Under the pieces are notes generated by a model that was given only the letters and a program-made list of their open reading frames with translations, did no database searches and had not been told where the DNA came from. From the NCBI GenBank assembly GCA_017616655.1, contig JAFZXU010000052.1, positions 1-33,263 of the forward strand: DNA of 33,263 bases, given 5' to 3'. Shown here in pieces: positions 14,667 through 21,777 of the stretch (positions are counted from its first letter, which is position 1; each line of letters begins with the position of its first letter). The translations under genes were made by a program, and so were the position numbers. Source of the stretch: Bacteroidales bacterium. Lineage in GTDB: Bacteria > Bacteroidota > Bacteroidia > Bacteroidales > UBA932.

Positions 14667-15427
14667 TTCCCCTTCAAGAAATAGGCGAATATACGCTCGC
14701 CGACGAGGATATCCTCGACGTCCAGACGATAACCGACGCCATGATGACCACCGGCCAGAGCCTGACGGAACTCTTCATCCGTTTCTTCCTCAACCTCGTG
14801 GTATGCTGGATCCTGGTCCAGTTCTTCTACTACCGCAAGAGCCGCAGGCGCGACTACTATTTCACCTTTATGGTATTCTCCTCGGCGATGCTGATGCTGC
14901 TCTACATTATGGGCAACGTGGAGGTGGGCGTGGGGCTCACCCTGGGCCTCTTCGCCATCTTCGGAGTGATACGCTACCGCACGGAGACGGTGCCGGTGCG
15001 GGAGATGACCTACCTCTTCATCATAATCGCCCTTGCCGCGGTGAACGGCCTGGCGCCTATCTACAGGCTTGCAGGAGCGGCCACCTCCACCCCGCACTAT
15101 GAACTCTCCTTCGGAACGACGCTAGTGACAGTCATCTCCAACCTTCTGATAGTGGGGCTGGTATGGATCCTCGAGAGCGAGAAGCTCCTCAGGCATACCT
15201 CCACCAAACTGGTGCTCTACGACCGCATCGACCTGATAGTGCCCGAGAAGCGCGAGGAACTGATCGCCGACCTTGAGAAGCGCATAGGCATAAAGGTGGA
15301 CAACCTGGAGATCGGGCACGTGGACTTCCTCAAGGATACCGCATTCATCAAGGTTTTCTACACCCTCGACAAGGGGCAGTCTGGCAGCATCGACACCCTC
15401 ACCCGCGCCAAGGACTTCGTAGCATAA
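14663..15427 (+). CDS. DUF4956 integral membrane protein
   Basis: A 254-residue protein. Four hydrophobic segments are visible (about residues 32-54, 66-85, 87-100 with 113-130, and 150-172), followed by a cytosolic C-terminal domain of about 80 residues (LVLYDRIDLIVPEKREELIA, then AFIKVFYTLDKG). The conserved DUF4956 core is GLFAIFGVIRYRTETVPVRE, just before the third or fourth helix. The function of the family is unknown, but it is regularly found next to VTC-domain proteins. The ATGA overlap with the VTC gene implies coupled translation. A role as the membrane channel or anchor for the VTC product is inference. Confidence 0.87.
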   Translation: MIPLQEIGEYTLADEDILDVQTITDAMMTTGQSLTELFIRFFLNLVVCWILVQFFYYRKSRRRDYYFTFMVFSSAMLMLLYIMGNVEVGVGLTLGLFAIFGVIRYRTETVPVREMTYLFIIIALAAVNGLAPIYRLAGAATSTPHYELSFGTTLVTVISNLLIVGLVWILESEKLLRHTSTKLVLYDRIDLIVPEKREELIADLEKRIGIKVDNLEIGHVDFLKDTAFIKVFYTLDKGQSGSIDTLTRAKDFVA

Positions 15428-15436
15428 ATCCCTGAA

Positions 15437-16231
15437 ATGAAGCCAAATAGAATCATATTCTGCTTTGCCCTGATGCTGATCTCCCTCTCCCTTCGGGGGC
15501 AGGGAACCGTGAACGCGCCCGAGCGTGACCTGGGCGGAAGGATAGGCATCGAGGCGGACAAGAAGCTGATGAAGGGACTGCACCTTACGGTGGAGGGCGA
15601 AGCCCGCTTCAGCGACAACTTCGCCACCTTCGGACGCTACCAGGCGGGAGCCGGGCTGACCTACAAGATAAACTCCCACTTCAAGGCGGGAGCCGGATTC
15701 CTGCTGATCGAGCGCAAGAACTCCTCCGATGAATGGAAGAACCGGCAGCGGTTCTATGCCGACCTCACCGGCTCCTTCAATGCGGGCGACTGGCGCTTCT
15801 CCCTTAAGGAGCGGCTCCAGCTGACCCACCGTGAGGTGAACAACGCCTTCCAGAACAATCCCAACTCGCTTTCACTCAAGAGCCGGTTCAAAATCTCCTA
15901 CAAGGGATTCTCGAAGAACCTGACGCCATACGTTTTCGCCGAGGCCCGCAACGTATTCAACGACCCCGCATGCAAGGCAAATTGGGACGGCGTGGAATAC
16001 AGTGACTATCAGTTCAAAGGATATACCCACGCCTATTTCAACCGCCTCCGCGGCTGCATTGGAACCGAATACAAGATCGACAGACACAACGCCTTCGACC
16101 TCTTCGTGCTGACGGATTACTGCTACGACAAGAACATCGACACCAACGCGGAGGGGACGAAACTGAAATCCCTGACCTACGATCAGGGATTGAATATCTC
16201 ACTGGGAATCAGCTATAAATACAGTTTCTGA
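15437..16231 (+). CDS. DUF2490 outer-membrane protein
   Basis: A 264-residue protein with a signal peptide (about 1-22, ending LRGQG). The mature part is made of alternating amphipathic strands (GLHLTVEGEARFSDN, YQAGAGLTYKINSHFKAGAG, DWRFSLKERLQLTHRE) and ends in an aromatic residue (SLGISYKYSF), the usual signal for beta-barrel insertion. This fits DUF2490, a family of Bacteroidetes beta-barrels of unknown function. It follows the DUF4956 gene by 9 bases and is the last gene of the five-gene unit. Its 3' end overlaps the convergent hydrolase gene by 19 bases. Confidence 0.82.
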   Translation: MKPNRIIFCFALMLISLSLRGQGTVNAPERDLGGRIGIEADKKLMKGLHLTVEGEARFSDNFATFGRYQAGAGLTYKINSHFKAGAGFLLIERKNSSDEWKNRQRFYADLTGSFNAGDWRFSLKERLQLTHREVNNAFQNNPNSLSLKSRFKISYKGFSKNLTPYVFAEARNVFNDPACKANWDGVEYSDYQFKGYTHAYFNRLRGCIGTEYKIDRHNAFDLFVLTDYCYDKNIDTNAEGTKLKSLTYDQGLNISLGISYKYSF

Positions 16232-16968
16232 GCGAAGAAATCCAGCAGGAGCCTGCCCATCCGGGGATTCTTCTTGATATAGCTGCCGTGGTCGGCATCG
16301 GGGACTATGACCAGTTCCGAGCCGGGGATGGAGTCGGCTATAAGGCGGGTGTGCTCCTCGCTGATGAGGTCGTTTTCGCCTGCCACGACAAGTGTCGGGC
16401 ACTTGATGGCAGCCAGGGAAGCCGGGTCGATATCCGGTTCGGAAAGCATCATCAGTGCGACGGGGGTATTCTCCGAGAGTATCCACGCCTTGAACTCCTC
16501 GAATCCCGGTCCGCAGTCGGGGAAGAGGTTCGCGCCGCTGACGGCAATCAGGCCGCAGGTGCCGGGATGCTCCGATTCGAGCATCAGCGCTATGATGCCG
16601 CCGTCGCTCCATCCATAAACCGCAGGTTTGTCCAGCCCAAGAAGTTTGATGAACTGGAAGGTATCCTCCGCCATATCGGCGTAATGATACTCGTCGAGGG
16701 GAGGATTCGCCCCCTGCCCGCGGGAATCGGGGCTGTAGACGCGGTAGCCCGCCAGGGCGAGTTCCATAGCCTGGGTGGCCAGGCTGCGGTGCGAACCTCC
16801 GTTTCCGTGCAGGAGCACCACCGGGCGCCCGTTTTCAGGACCGCGAACGGCATACAGCAAATGCTGCCCGTTGACATCGGCATACTTTATAGTTTCAGGA
16901 AAATGCCTGCATTTGAAACGCAGCGGCGTGAAGTAAAAGAAGCGTTTGACCTTTCGTATTATTTTCAT
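16213..16968 (-). CDS. Alpha/beta hydrolase
   Basis: A 251-residue protein of the alpha/beta hydrolase fold. The oxyanion-hole motif HGNGG is at 54-58, the nucleophile Ser121 lies in GWSDGG, an acid lies in AGENDLISEEH, and the catalytic His in DADHGSY. The first 20 residues are basic and aromatic (MKIIRKVKRFFYFTPLRFK), with no signal peptide, suggesting a cytoplasmic or membrane-associated enzyme. Members are esterases, lipases or C-C hydrolases, and the substrate cannot be predicted. The gene is alone on its strand. Its first codons overlap the promoter of the divergent pncB gene. Confidence 0.88.
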   Translation of the reverse strand: MKIIRKVKRFFYFTPLRFKCRHFPETIKYADVNGQHLLYAVRGPENGRPVVLLHGNGGSHRSLATQAMELALAGYRVYSPDSRGQGANPPLDEYHYADMAEDTFQFIKLLGLDKPAVYGWSDGGIIALMLESEHPGTCGLIAVSGANLFPDCGPGFEEFKAWILSENTPVALMMLSEPDIDPASLAAIKCPTLVVAGENDLISEEHTRLIADSIPGSELVIVPDADHGSYIKKNPRMGRLLLDFFAQKLYL

Positions 16969-16976
16969 TATATTTG
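16945..16976 (+). promoter_or_regulatory. Promoter of pncB
   Basis: TTTG (16945-16948), a 20-base spacer, then TATATTTG (16969-16976): both boxes are perfect. The -33 box and spacer lie inside the first codons of the divergent hydrolase gene. Confidence 0.8.
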
Positions 16977-17003
16977 TATTTCGTGGTAAAAGTACGAAAA
17001 AAA

Positions 17004-18200
17004 ATGAAGCAACTTATAAATCATTTTACCGACAACGACCTCTATACCTTCACCTGCCAGTACTACATTCTCAAGCAGTATCCCAGGGCCGAAGTCGAGT
17101 ACTCCTTCTTCGACCGCAACAGGGAAAAGTATCCCGAAGGCTTCGCGGCGCTTCTGCAGGAGCAGGTCAACTATATGAAGGAGGTCGTCATCACCGACGA
17201 AGAGGTGAAATTCATGGCCGGCAAGTGCATCTGGCTGCCGCTGTGGTATTTCACCTTCCTGCGCGGCTACCGCTTCAACCCGAAGGAGGTGACCATCTCG
17301 CAGGATGCCGAGGGATACCTCGACATCAAGGTGAAGGGAAAGTGGTTTTCTACCATAATGTGGGAGATGCCCCTGCTCTCCTCCATCTCCGAACTGATGC
17401 ATATCCTCCGAGGCGACATCGACCGATACGACGCCGCCCTCGAGGAGAAGCGGGCCCGCGACAAGATGGTCCAGATTCTGGAGAACGGACTCGTCCTGGG
17501 CGATATGGGTACCCGCAGGCGCCTGAGCTTCGACCATCAGGAGATGGTGATAAGGGTGATGAAGGAGGTTGCCGATTCGAAGGCCTGGCCCGGTAAGTTC
17601 ACCGGCACGAGCAACGTTTGGCTGGCAATGAAATACGGTTGCAGTCCCCTGGGTACGATGTCGCACCAGCTCATCTCCTTCGAGGAGAACGTGAGCGGCC
17701 TTTTCGAGTGTAACTTCAACGTGATGAAGAAGTTCAGCGACGTTTATGACGGCGACAACGGCATCTATCTCTACGACTGCTTCGGCGACAAGGTCTTCTT
17801 CTCCAACCTCTCGAAGCGTATGGCTATGATGTATAAGGGCCTGCGCGTGGACAGCGGCAGCGAGGAGGAGCAGACCGAAAAGATAATAGAGAAATACAGG
17901 TCCCTCGGCATAGACCCCGCAACCAAGCAGGTGGTCTTCAGCAACGGCCTGAACATAGACCGCGCCGTCGAGATCCACAGGTACTGCGCGGGCAGGGTGC
18001 TGGATTCCTACGGAGTAGGCACCTTCCTCACCTGCGACGTCACCGGCTGCAAGCCGATGAACATAGTCATCAAACTGACCCGCGGACGCATCACCGAGCA
18101 GCGCGAATGGCACGACTGCGTCAAGCTCTCCTGCAACACCAGCAAGACTCTCGGCAACGAGGACAAGTGCCGTTACCTGATAAGCCAACTCCCTAAATAA
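17004..18200 (+). CDS. pncB: Nicotinate phosphoribosyltransferase
   Basis: A 398-residue enzyme of normal length for PncB. It makes nicotinate mononucleotide from nicotinate and PRPP with ATP, in NAD salvage in the cytoplasm. The phosphorylated histidine is His221 in PLGTMSHQ, following the substrate loop FTGTSNVWLAMKYG. The C-terminal TIM-barrel part (LGIDPATKQVVFSNGLN, SYGVGTFLTCD) contains the phosphate-binding GVGT. The start at 17004 (MKQLINHFTDNDLYTF) matches family N-termini; a longer reading from 16974 would begin in the promoter. The M48 protease gene follows by 27 bases and may be co-transcribed. Confidence 0.95.
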   Translation: MKQLINHFTDNDLYTFTCQYYILKQYPRAEVEYSFFDRNREKYPEGFAALLQEQVNYMKEVVITDEEVKFMAGKCIWLPLWYFTFLRGYRFNPKEVTISQDAEGYLDIKVKGKWFSTIMWEMPLLSSISELMHILRGDIDRYDAALEEKRARDKMVQILENGLVLGDMGTRRRLSFDHQEMVIRVMKEVADSKAWPGKFTGTSNVWLAMKYGCSPLGTMSHQLISFEENVSGLFECNFNVMKKFSDVYDGDNGIYLYDCFGDKVFFSNLSKRMAMMYKGLRVDSGSEEEQTEKIIEKYRSLGIDPATKQVVFSNGLNIDRAVEIHRYCAGRVLDSYGVGTFLTCDVTGCKPMNIVIKLTRGRITEQREWHDCVKLSCNTSKTLGNEDKCRYLISQLPK

Positions 18201-18227
18201 CAGGAATATAATCAAATCATTCAAGAT

Positions 18228-19004
18228 ATGAAACACTTTTCAATCACTGCATTTGCCCTTGCCGGACTGCTGATGTCCGTATCGGGATGCGGCGTACTCC
18301 AGAAGGTAAACTGGGACGCTGCGGAGCTTCAGTCCGCCGCCAACAACGCCATGACCGCCCTCTCCATTTCTGACGATCAGATCGTACAGCTCAGCAAGGA
18401 GGCGGTCAAGCAGTACGACGCCCAGAATACCGTGGACGCCGGAGTCTATCACAACAGGCTCAAGAAACTCCTTGCAAACATAAAGGAAGTGGAGGGAATC
18501 CCTGTCAACTTCAAGGTTTACAAATCGAATGAAATCAACGCCTTCGCCTGCGGAGACGGCTCCATCAGGGTTTACAGCGGTCTTATGGATATAATGGATG
18601 ACGGCGAGCTTATGGCAGTCATCGGCCACGAGCTCGGCCACGTAGTTCACAAAGACACCCGCAATGCCATGCGCAAGGCTTATCTTACCGCTGCCGCACG
18701 CGACGTAGTGGACGCAGCAGGTTCGGTCGGCGCTCTCAGCAAGAGCCAGCTCGGCGACCTCGCAGAGGCTTATGTAGGTTCGCAGTTCAGCCAGAAGCAG
18801 GAGTTCGCTGCAGATGACTACGGATTCCAGTTCTCCACAGGCCTTGGATACAACAAATACAGCATGGCCACCTCCCTCGAGAAACTCGTCAAGATCTCAG
18901 GCAGCAGCAAGGCATCCTTAGTCCAGAAGATGTTCTCGTCCCACCCCGACAGCGAGACCAGGGCAGCCAGGATCCGCGAAAAAGCCGACGCGCTGGGAAA
19001 ATAA
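18228..19004 (+). CDS. M48-family metalloprotease lipoprotein
   Basis: A 258-residue protein with a lipoprotein signal (SVSGC, Cys21). The zinc site is complete: HELGH at 134-138 and the third ligand Glu192 in QEFAADDYG. Family motifs include NEINAFACGDGSIRVYSGLM before the zinc helix and SSHPDSETRAARI near the end, as in M48 proteases such as LoiP, YcaL and BepA. In other bacteria these periplasmic lipoproteins take part in outer-membrane protein quality control; the same role is likely here. It follows pncB by 27 bases with no strong promoter between. Confidence 0.92.
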   Translation: MKHFSITAFALAGLLMSVSGCGVLQKVNWDAAELQSAANNAMTALSISDDQIVQLSKEAVKQYDAQNTVDAGVYHNRLKKLLANIKEVEGIPVNFKVYKSNEINAFACGDGSIRVYSGLMDIMDDGELMAVIGHELGHVVHKDTRNAMRKAYLTAAARDVVDAAGSVGALSKSQLGDLAEAYVGSQFSQKQEFAADDYGFQFSTGLGYNKYSMATSLEKLVKISGSSKASLVQKMFSSHPDSETRAARIREKADALGK

Positions 19005-19034
19005 TTGCTTAACTGTTTAATTTTTATATATTTG
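19005..19034 (+). promoter_or_regulatory. Promoter of the YegP-like gene
   Basis: TTG (19005-19007), a 19-base spacer, then TATATTTG (19027-19034), a perfect -7 box. It starts immediately after the protease stop codon, and the ATG follows at 19065. Confidence 0.75.
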
Positions 19035-19064
19035 TGGAAAATTCAATTCATTAACATTACTACA

Positions 19065-19391
19065 ATGGGAAAATTTGAAATTACTGTCAGGAAGAACGGT
19101 GAATTCCAGTTCAACCTCAAGGCCACCAACGGCCAGGTCATCCTCACCAGCGAGGGTTACACCACCAAATCAGCTTGCCTCAACGGCGTAGACTCCGTCA
19201 AGAAGAACGCTGTCGACATCAACCGCTTCGAGAAGAAGGTTGCAAAGAACGGCAAGCCTTTCTTCAACCTCAAGGCTTCCAACGGCCAGGTTATCGGCGC
19301 AAGCCAGATGTATGCAAACGAGAAGAATTGCGACAACGGCATCGCTTCCGTCATGAAGAACGCTCCGGACGCAGAGGTCGTAGAACTCTAA
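19065..19391 (+). CDS. YegP-like protein with two DUF1508 repeats
   Basis: A 108-residue protein made of two similar units of about 48 residues: the first around FEITVRKNGEFQFNLKATNG and VDSVKKNA, the second around FEKKVAKNGKPFFNLKASNG and IASVMKNA. This is the duplicated DUF1508 fold of the YegP family, small cytoplasmic proteins of unclear role. An in-frame start at 19005 exists but would read through the promoter, so 19065 is chosen. A lipoprotein gene follows after 12 bases and is probably on the same transcript, which ends at the terminator near 20000. Confidence 0.9.
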   Translation: MGKFEITVRKNGEFQFNLKATNGQVILTSEGYTTKSACLNGVDSVKKNAVDINRFEKKVAKNGKPFFNLKASNGQVIGASQMYANEKNCDNGIASVMKNAPDAEVVEL

Positions 19392-19403
19392 TTTCTCGTC
19401 AAC

Positions 19404-19946
19404 ATGAAGAAAGTCCTTTCCTTCGCAGTTGCAGCACTCTGCATTTTCGCAGTCTGCTCCTGCAAGAATTCAAAGAAGGAAGCAGCTGAAAACGAGCCTC
19501 TTGCAGAAGAGGTGGCATCAGCTGCAGACGATGCGGCAGCAGCAGCCGCTGCAGGTGTCGATGAGGCTACTCTGGAACGCGCTTTCGAAGGCATCGTTCC
19601 CGTTGACGCTCCCGATATGGCAGATGCAGTCAACTATACTGCAGTCGAGGTTAAGCCTACCTTCCAGGGCGGCGATGAGACCGATTTCTTCAAGTGGATA
19701 GGCGAGAATGTCCAGTATCCCGAAGCAGCCAAGGAGAATGGCGAGCAGGGTACCGTCCTCGCAAAGTTCACCGTCGACAAAGAGGGCAAGATCTCCGATG
19801 TCCAGGTCATCCGCGGCGTTTCACCCGCTCTTGACGCTGAGGCTGTAAGGGTTCTCGAGTCCGCTCCCGCATGGACCGCAGGAACACATGGTGGCCAGCC
19901 CGTCAATGTCAGCTATGTACTTCCCGTGAAGTTCATTCTGAAATAA
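19404..19946 (+). CDS. Lipoprotein with a TonB C-terminal-like domain
   Basis: A 180-residue protein with a lipoprotein signal (AVCSC, Cys20). A low-complexity Glu/Ala-rich stretch follows (about 27-50, with a run of alanines), then a TonB_C-like domain at about 86-180: KPTFQGGDETDFFKWIGENV, YPEAAKENGEQGTVLAKFTV, DKEGKISDVQVIRGVSPALD and VSYVLPVKFIL. Classical TonB has an N-terminal membrane anchor and energises outer-membrane receptors. Here the domain is carried on a lipid anchor with a short linker, so it probably has another envelope role. The signal and following region resemble those of the small lipoprotein at 20158. A strong terminator follows. Confidence 0.87.
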   Translation: MKKVLSFAVAALCIFAVCSCKNSKKEAAENEPLAEEVASAADDAAAAAAAGVDEATLERAFEGIVPVDAPDMADAVNYTAVEVKPTFQGGDETDFFKWIGENVQYPEAAKENGEQGTVLAKFTVDKEGKISDVQVIRGVSPALDAEAVRVLESAPAWTAGTHGGQPVNVSYVLPVKFILK

Positions 19947-19968
19947 CTTGACACTGACAGATTTGCAA

Positions 19969-20001
19969 AGCGCTGCAGAGCTTTCTCTGCGGCGCTTTTT
20001 T
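19969..20001 (+). terminator. Rho-independent terminator
   Basis: AGCGCTGCAGAG (19969-19980) pairs with CTCTGCGGCGCT (19985-19996), one T-G wobble, loop CTTT, followed by a T run. It closes the YegP and TonB-domain lipoprotein unit. Confidence 0.9.
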
Positions 20002-20064
20002 ATCTCATCATAACTTTTTTAGAAGTTTTTTGCAAAAAAAGTATCATGAATTCCAAATTGTTGC

Positions 20065-20072
20065 TACATTTG
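20065..20072 (+). promoter_or_regulatory. -7 box of the small lipoprotein gene
   Basis: TACATTTG is a perfect TAnnTTTG match. No good -33 element is found at the normal spacing. The ATG lies 85 bases further on. Confidence 0.55.
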
Positions 20073-20157
20073 CGCCAAATATCCCTTGGAGGGACGCAAA
20101 TTGTTGAAAGACAATTATAGAAGACCATATATTATTTAACCTAAAAATCACTGAAAA
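20073..20157 (+). promoter_or_regulatory. Structured 5' leader of the small lipoprotein gene
   Basis: Two hairpins can be drawn: TCCCT/AGGGA (20082-20086 with 20090-20094, loop TGG) and AATTGT/ACAATT (20099-20104 with 20111-20116). An outer ATTTGCG/CGCAAAT repeat (20068-20074 with 20095-20101) encloses the first but begins inside the -7 box. No known riboswitch class is recognised. Confidence 0.4.
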
Positions 20158-20370
20158 ATGAAAAAAGTTTCCGTACTCGCAATCATTGCAGTCGTAGCTA
20201 TGCTCGCTGTTTCTTGCAAGAACCAGCCTAAGGAAGAGGCTGTCGAGGAAGTTCCCGTAGAGGAAGTTGCTCCTTGCGATGCAGTTGAAAACGCTGTCGA
20301 GAATGCAGCTGAGGCTGTTGAGAACGCAGCTGAGGCAGTTGAGAACGCAGCTACCGAGATCGCTAAATAA
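20158..20370 (+). CDS. Small repeat-containing lipoprotein
   Basis: A 70-residue protein with a lipoprotein signal (LAVSC, Cys20), then KNQPKEEAVEEVPVEEV and a C-terminal run of 7-residue units AVENAAE. The units are encoded by 21-base tandem repeats (20293-20355). The repeats would form an acidic amphipathic helix, possibly a coiled coil, as in small Lpp-like or entericidin-like envelope lipoproteins, but no homology to those is claimed. Its leader and first mature residues resemble those of the TonB-domain lipoprotein just upstream. It has a separate promoter, a long leader, and a shared terminator with hisS downstream. Confidence 0.82.
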   Translation: MKKVSVLAIIAVVAMLAVSCKNQPKEEAVEEVPVEEVAPCDAVENAVENAAEAVENAAEAVENAATEIAK

Positions 20371-20394
20371 TTATTGCTTAGCGTTTCGAAAGAA

Positions 20395-20425
20395 AAGCGG
20401 TCTGACCTACCAGGTCAGGCCGCTT
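20395..20425. terminator. Bidirectional terminator shared with the end of hisS
   Basis: AAGCGG-T-CTGACCT (20395-20408) pairs with AGGTCAG-G-CCGCTT (20412-20425) around ACC, a 13-pair stem with one mismatch. T-rich tracts follow on both strands. The right arm and loop include the last codons and stop of hisS. Confidence 0.85.
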
Positions 20426-21777
20426 ATCTTTTCGGCATCCTCTTTCCGCTGCTCTCCGGTGGAAAGATTCTTTATGCTCACCGTGCCTTCGGCAACCTCG
20501 TCCTCCCCCACTATGGCAAGATAACGGATGCCCTTGCGGTCGGCATACTCGAACTGCTTCTTGAGTTTTGCCTGGTCGGGATAGATTTCGCAGCGCACGC
20601 CGCGCTCCCGGAGCGAAGCCACTATAGGGATGAGGTAAGCCACCTCCTTCTCTCCCATATTGGTAAAGAGGATGTCGGCCGTTCCGATGATGTCGTCCGG
20701 GAAGAGGTCGAGCCCCTTCAGGACGTCGTAGATTCGGTCAGCGCCGAATGAAATGCCCACTCCGGACATGTCGGGAAGGCCGAAGATACCGGTCAGGTCG
20801 TCGTAGCGTCCTCCTCCGCAGATGCTTCCAATCTCGAAATCCTTCGCCTTGACTTCGAAAATGGCGCCCGTATAATAGTTGAGTCCGCGGGCAAGCGAGA
20901 GGTCGAGCTGGACCTCGGTCGAAATGCCGGCGCAGGAAATCAGGCCGAAAAGTGTGGTAAGCTCCTCGAGGCCCTTCATTCCCACCTCCGAAGCGGCGAG
21001 AAGGCCTCGCATCTTGGCAAGTTTCTCTTCGGTCGTGCCCTGCAGCAGCAGCACGGGCTCGATCACGGCGATGGCAGTCTCTTCAAGTCCCTTCTCGCGA
21101 AGCTCCTCCTTCACGGCATCGAGACCGATCTTGTCGATCTTGTCGATGGCCACCGTGATGTCGATCAGCTTGTCGGGGGCTCCGCAGACCTCGGCGATTC
21201 CCGCCAGCACCTTGCGGTTGTTGATCTTGACGCAGACCCTCACTCCCATCTTCGAGAAGACCTCGTCCACAATCTGGACCAGCTCGAGCTCGTTGATAAG
21301 CGACTTGCTGCCGATGACATCCACGTCGCACTGGTAGAACTCGCGGTAGCGTCCCTTCTGGGGACGGTCGGCACGCCATACAGGCTGGATCTGATAGCGC
21401 TTGAAGGGGAATGAAATCTCGTTCTGGTGCTGCACCACGAAGCGGGCGAAGGGCACCGTGAGGTCATACCGCAGCCCCTTCTCGCACACCTTCAGGGAGA
21501 GGGCGTTGGAGTTGATGCCGGTCTCGCCCCGGAACGACTCGAAGTCGATGCCGGAGAAGGCGTCGCCGGAGTTGAGCACCTTGAAGAGGAGCTTGTCCCC
21601 CTCCTCGCCGTACTTGCCCAGCAGGGTAGAGAGATTCTCCATCGATGGGGTCTCGATGCACTGATACCCGTACTTTGAGAAGACGCTCCTGACGGTATTG
21701 AAAATATAGTTGCGCCCCACCATTTCGACTGGGCCGAAATCGCGCGTACCTTTCGGAATTGAAGGTTTCTGTGCCAT
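20407..21777 (-). CDS. hisS: Histidine-tRNA ligase
   Basis: A 456-residue class II aminoacyl-tRNA synthetase that charges tRNA-His. The N-terminus PKGTRDFGP, the ATP-site arginine region [19 protein letters not shown], the histidine-binding [11 protein letters not shown] and [11 protein letters not shown], and motif 3 ([11 protein letters not shown]) are all present. The C-terminal anticodon-binding domain follows (from about 365). Length is normal. It starts immediately after the stop of the gltA-like gene (no gap), an arrangement that suggests co-transcription with the Nfn-like pair. Its final codons form part of a bidirectional terminator. Confidence 0.97.
   Translation of the reverse strand: MAQKPSIPKGTRDFGPVEMVGRNYIFNTVRSVFSKYGYQCIETPSMENLSTLLGKYGEEGDKLLFKVLNSGDAFSGIDFESFRGETGINSNALSLKVCEKGLRYDLTVPFARFVVQHQNEISFPFKRYQIQPVWRADRPQKGRYREFYQCDVDVIGSKSLINELELVQIVDEVFSKMGVRVCVKINNRKVLAGIAEVCGAPDKLIDITVAIDKIDKIGLDAVKEELREKGLEETAIAVIEPVLLLQGTTEEKLAKMRGLLAASEVGMKGLEELTTLFGLISCAGISTEVQLDLSLARGLNYYTGAIFEVKAKDFEIGSICGGGRYDDLTGIFGLPDMSGVGISFGADRIYDVLKGLDLFPDDIIGTADILFTNMGEKEVAYLIPIVASLRERGVRCEIYPDQAKLKKQFEYADRKGIRYLAIVGEDEVAEGTVSIKNLSTGEQRKEDAEKISGLTW

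Noticed and set aside
14165-15097. Minus-strand 310-residue frame opposite the VTC and DUF4956 genes
   Set aside because: It spans the junction of two coupled plus-strand genes with clear families, and its sequence is low-complexity.
16968-18236. Minus-strand 422-residue frame opposite pncB
   Set aside because: It is an antisense shadow rich in Leu, Val, Glu and His with no family motif, whereas pncB is unmistakable.
20293-20355. 21-base tandem repeats considered as a CRISPR or satellite
   Set aside because: They are in frame inside a lipoprotein gene, have no spacers, and encode heptad units.
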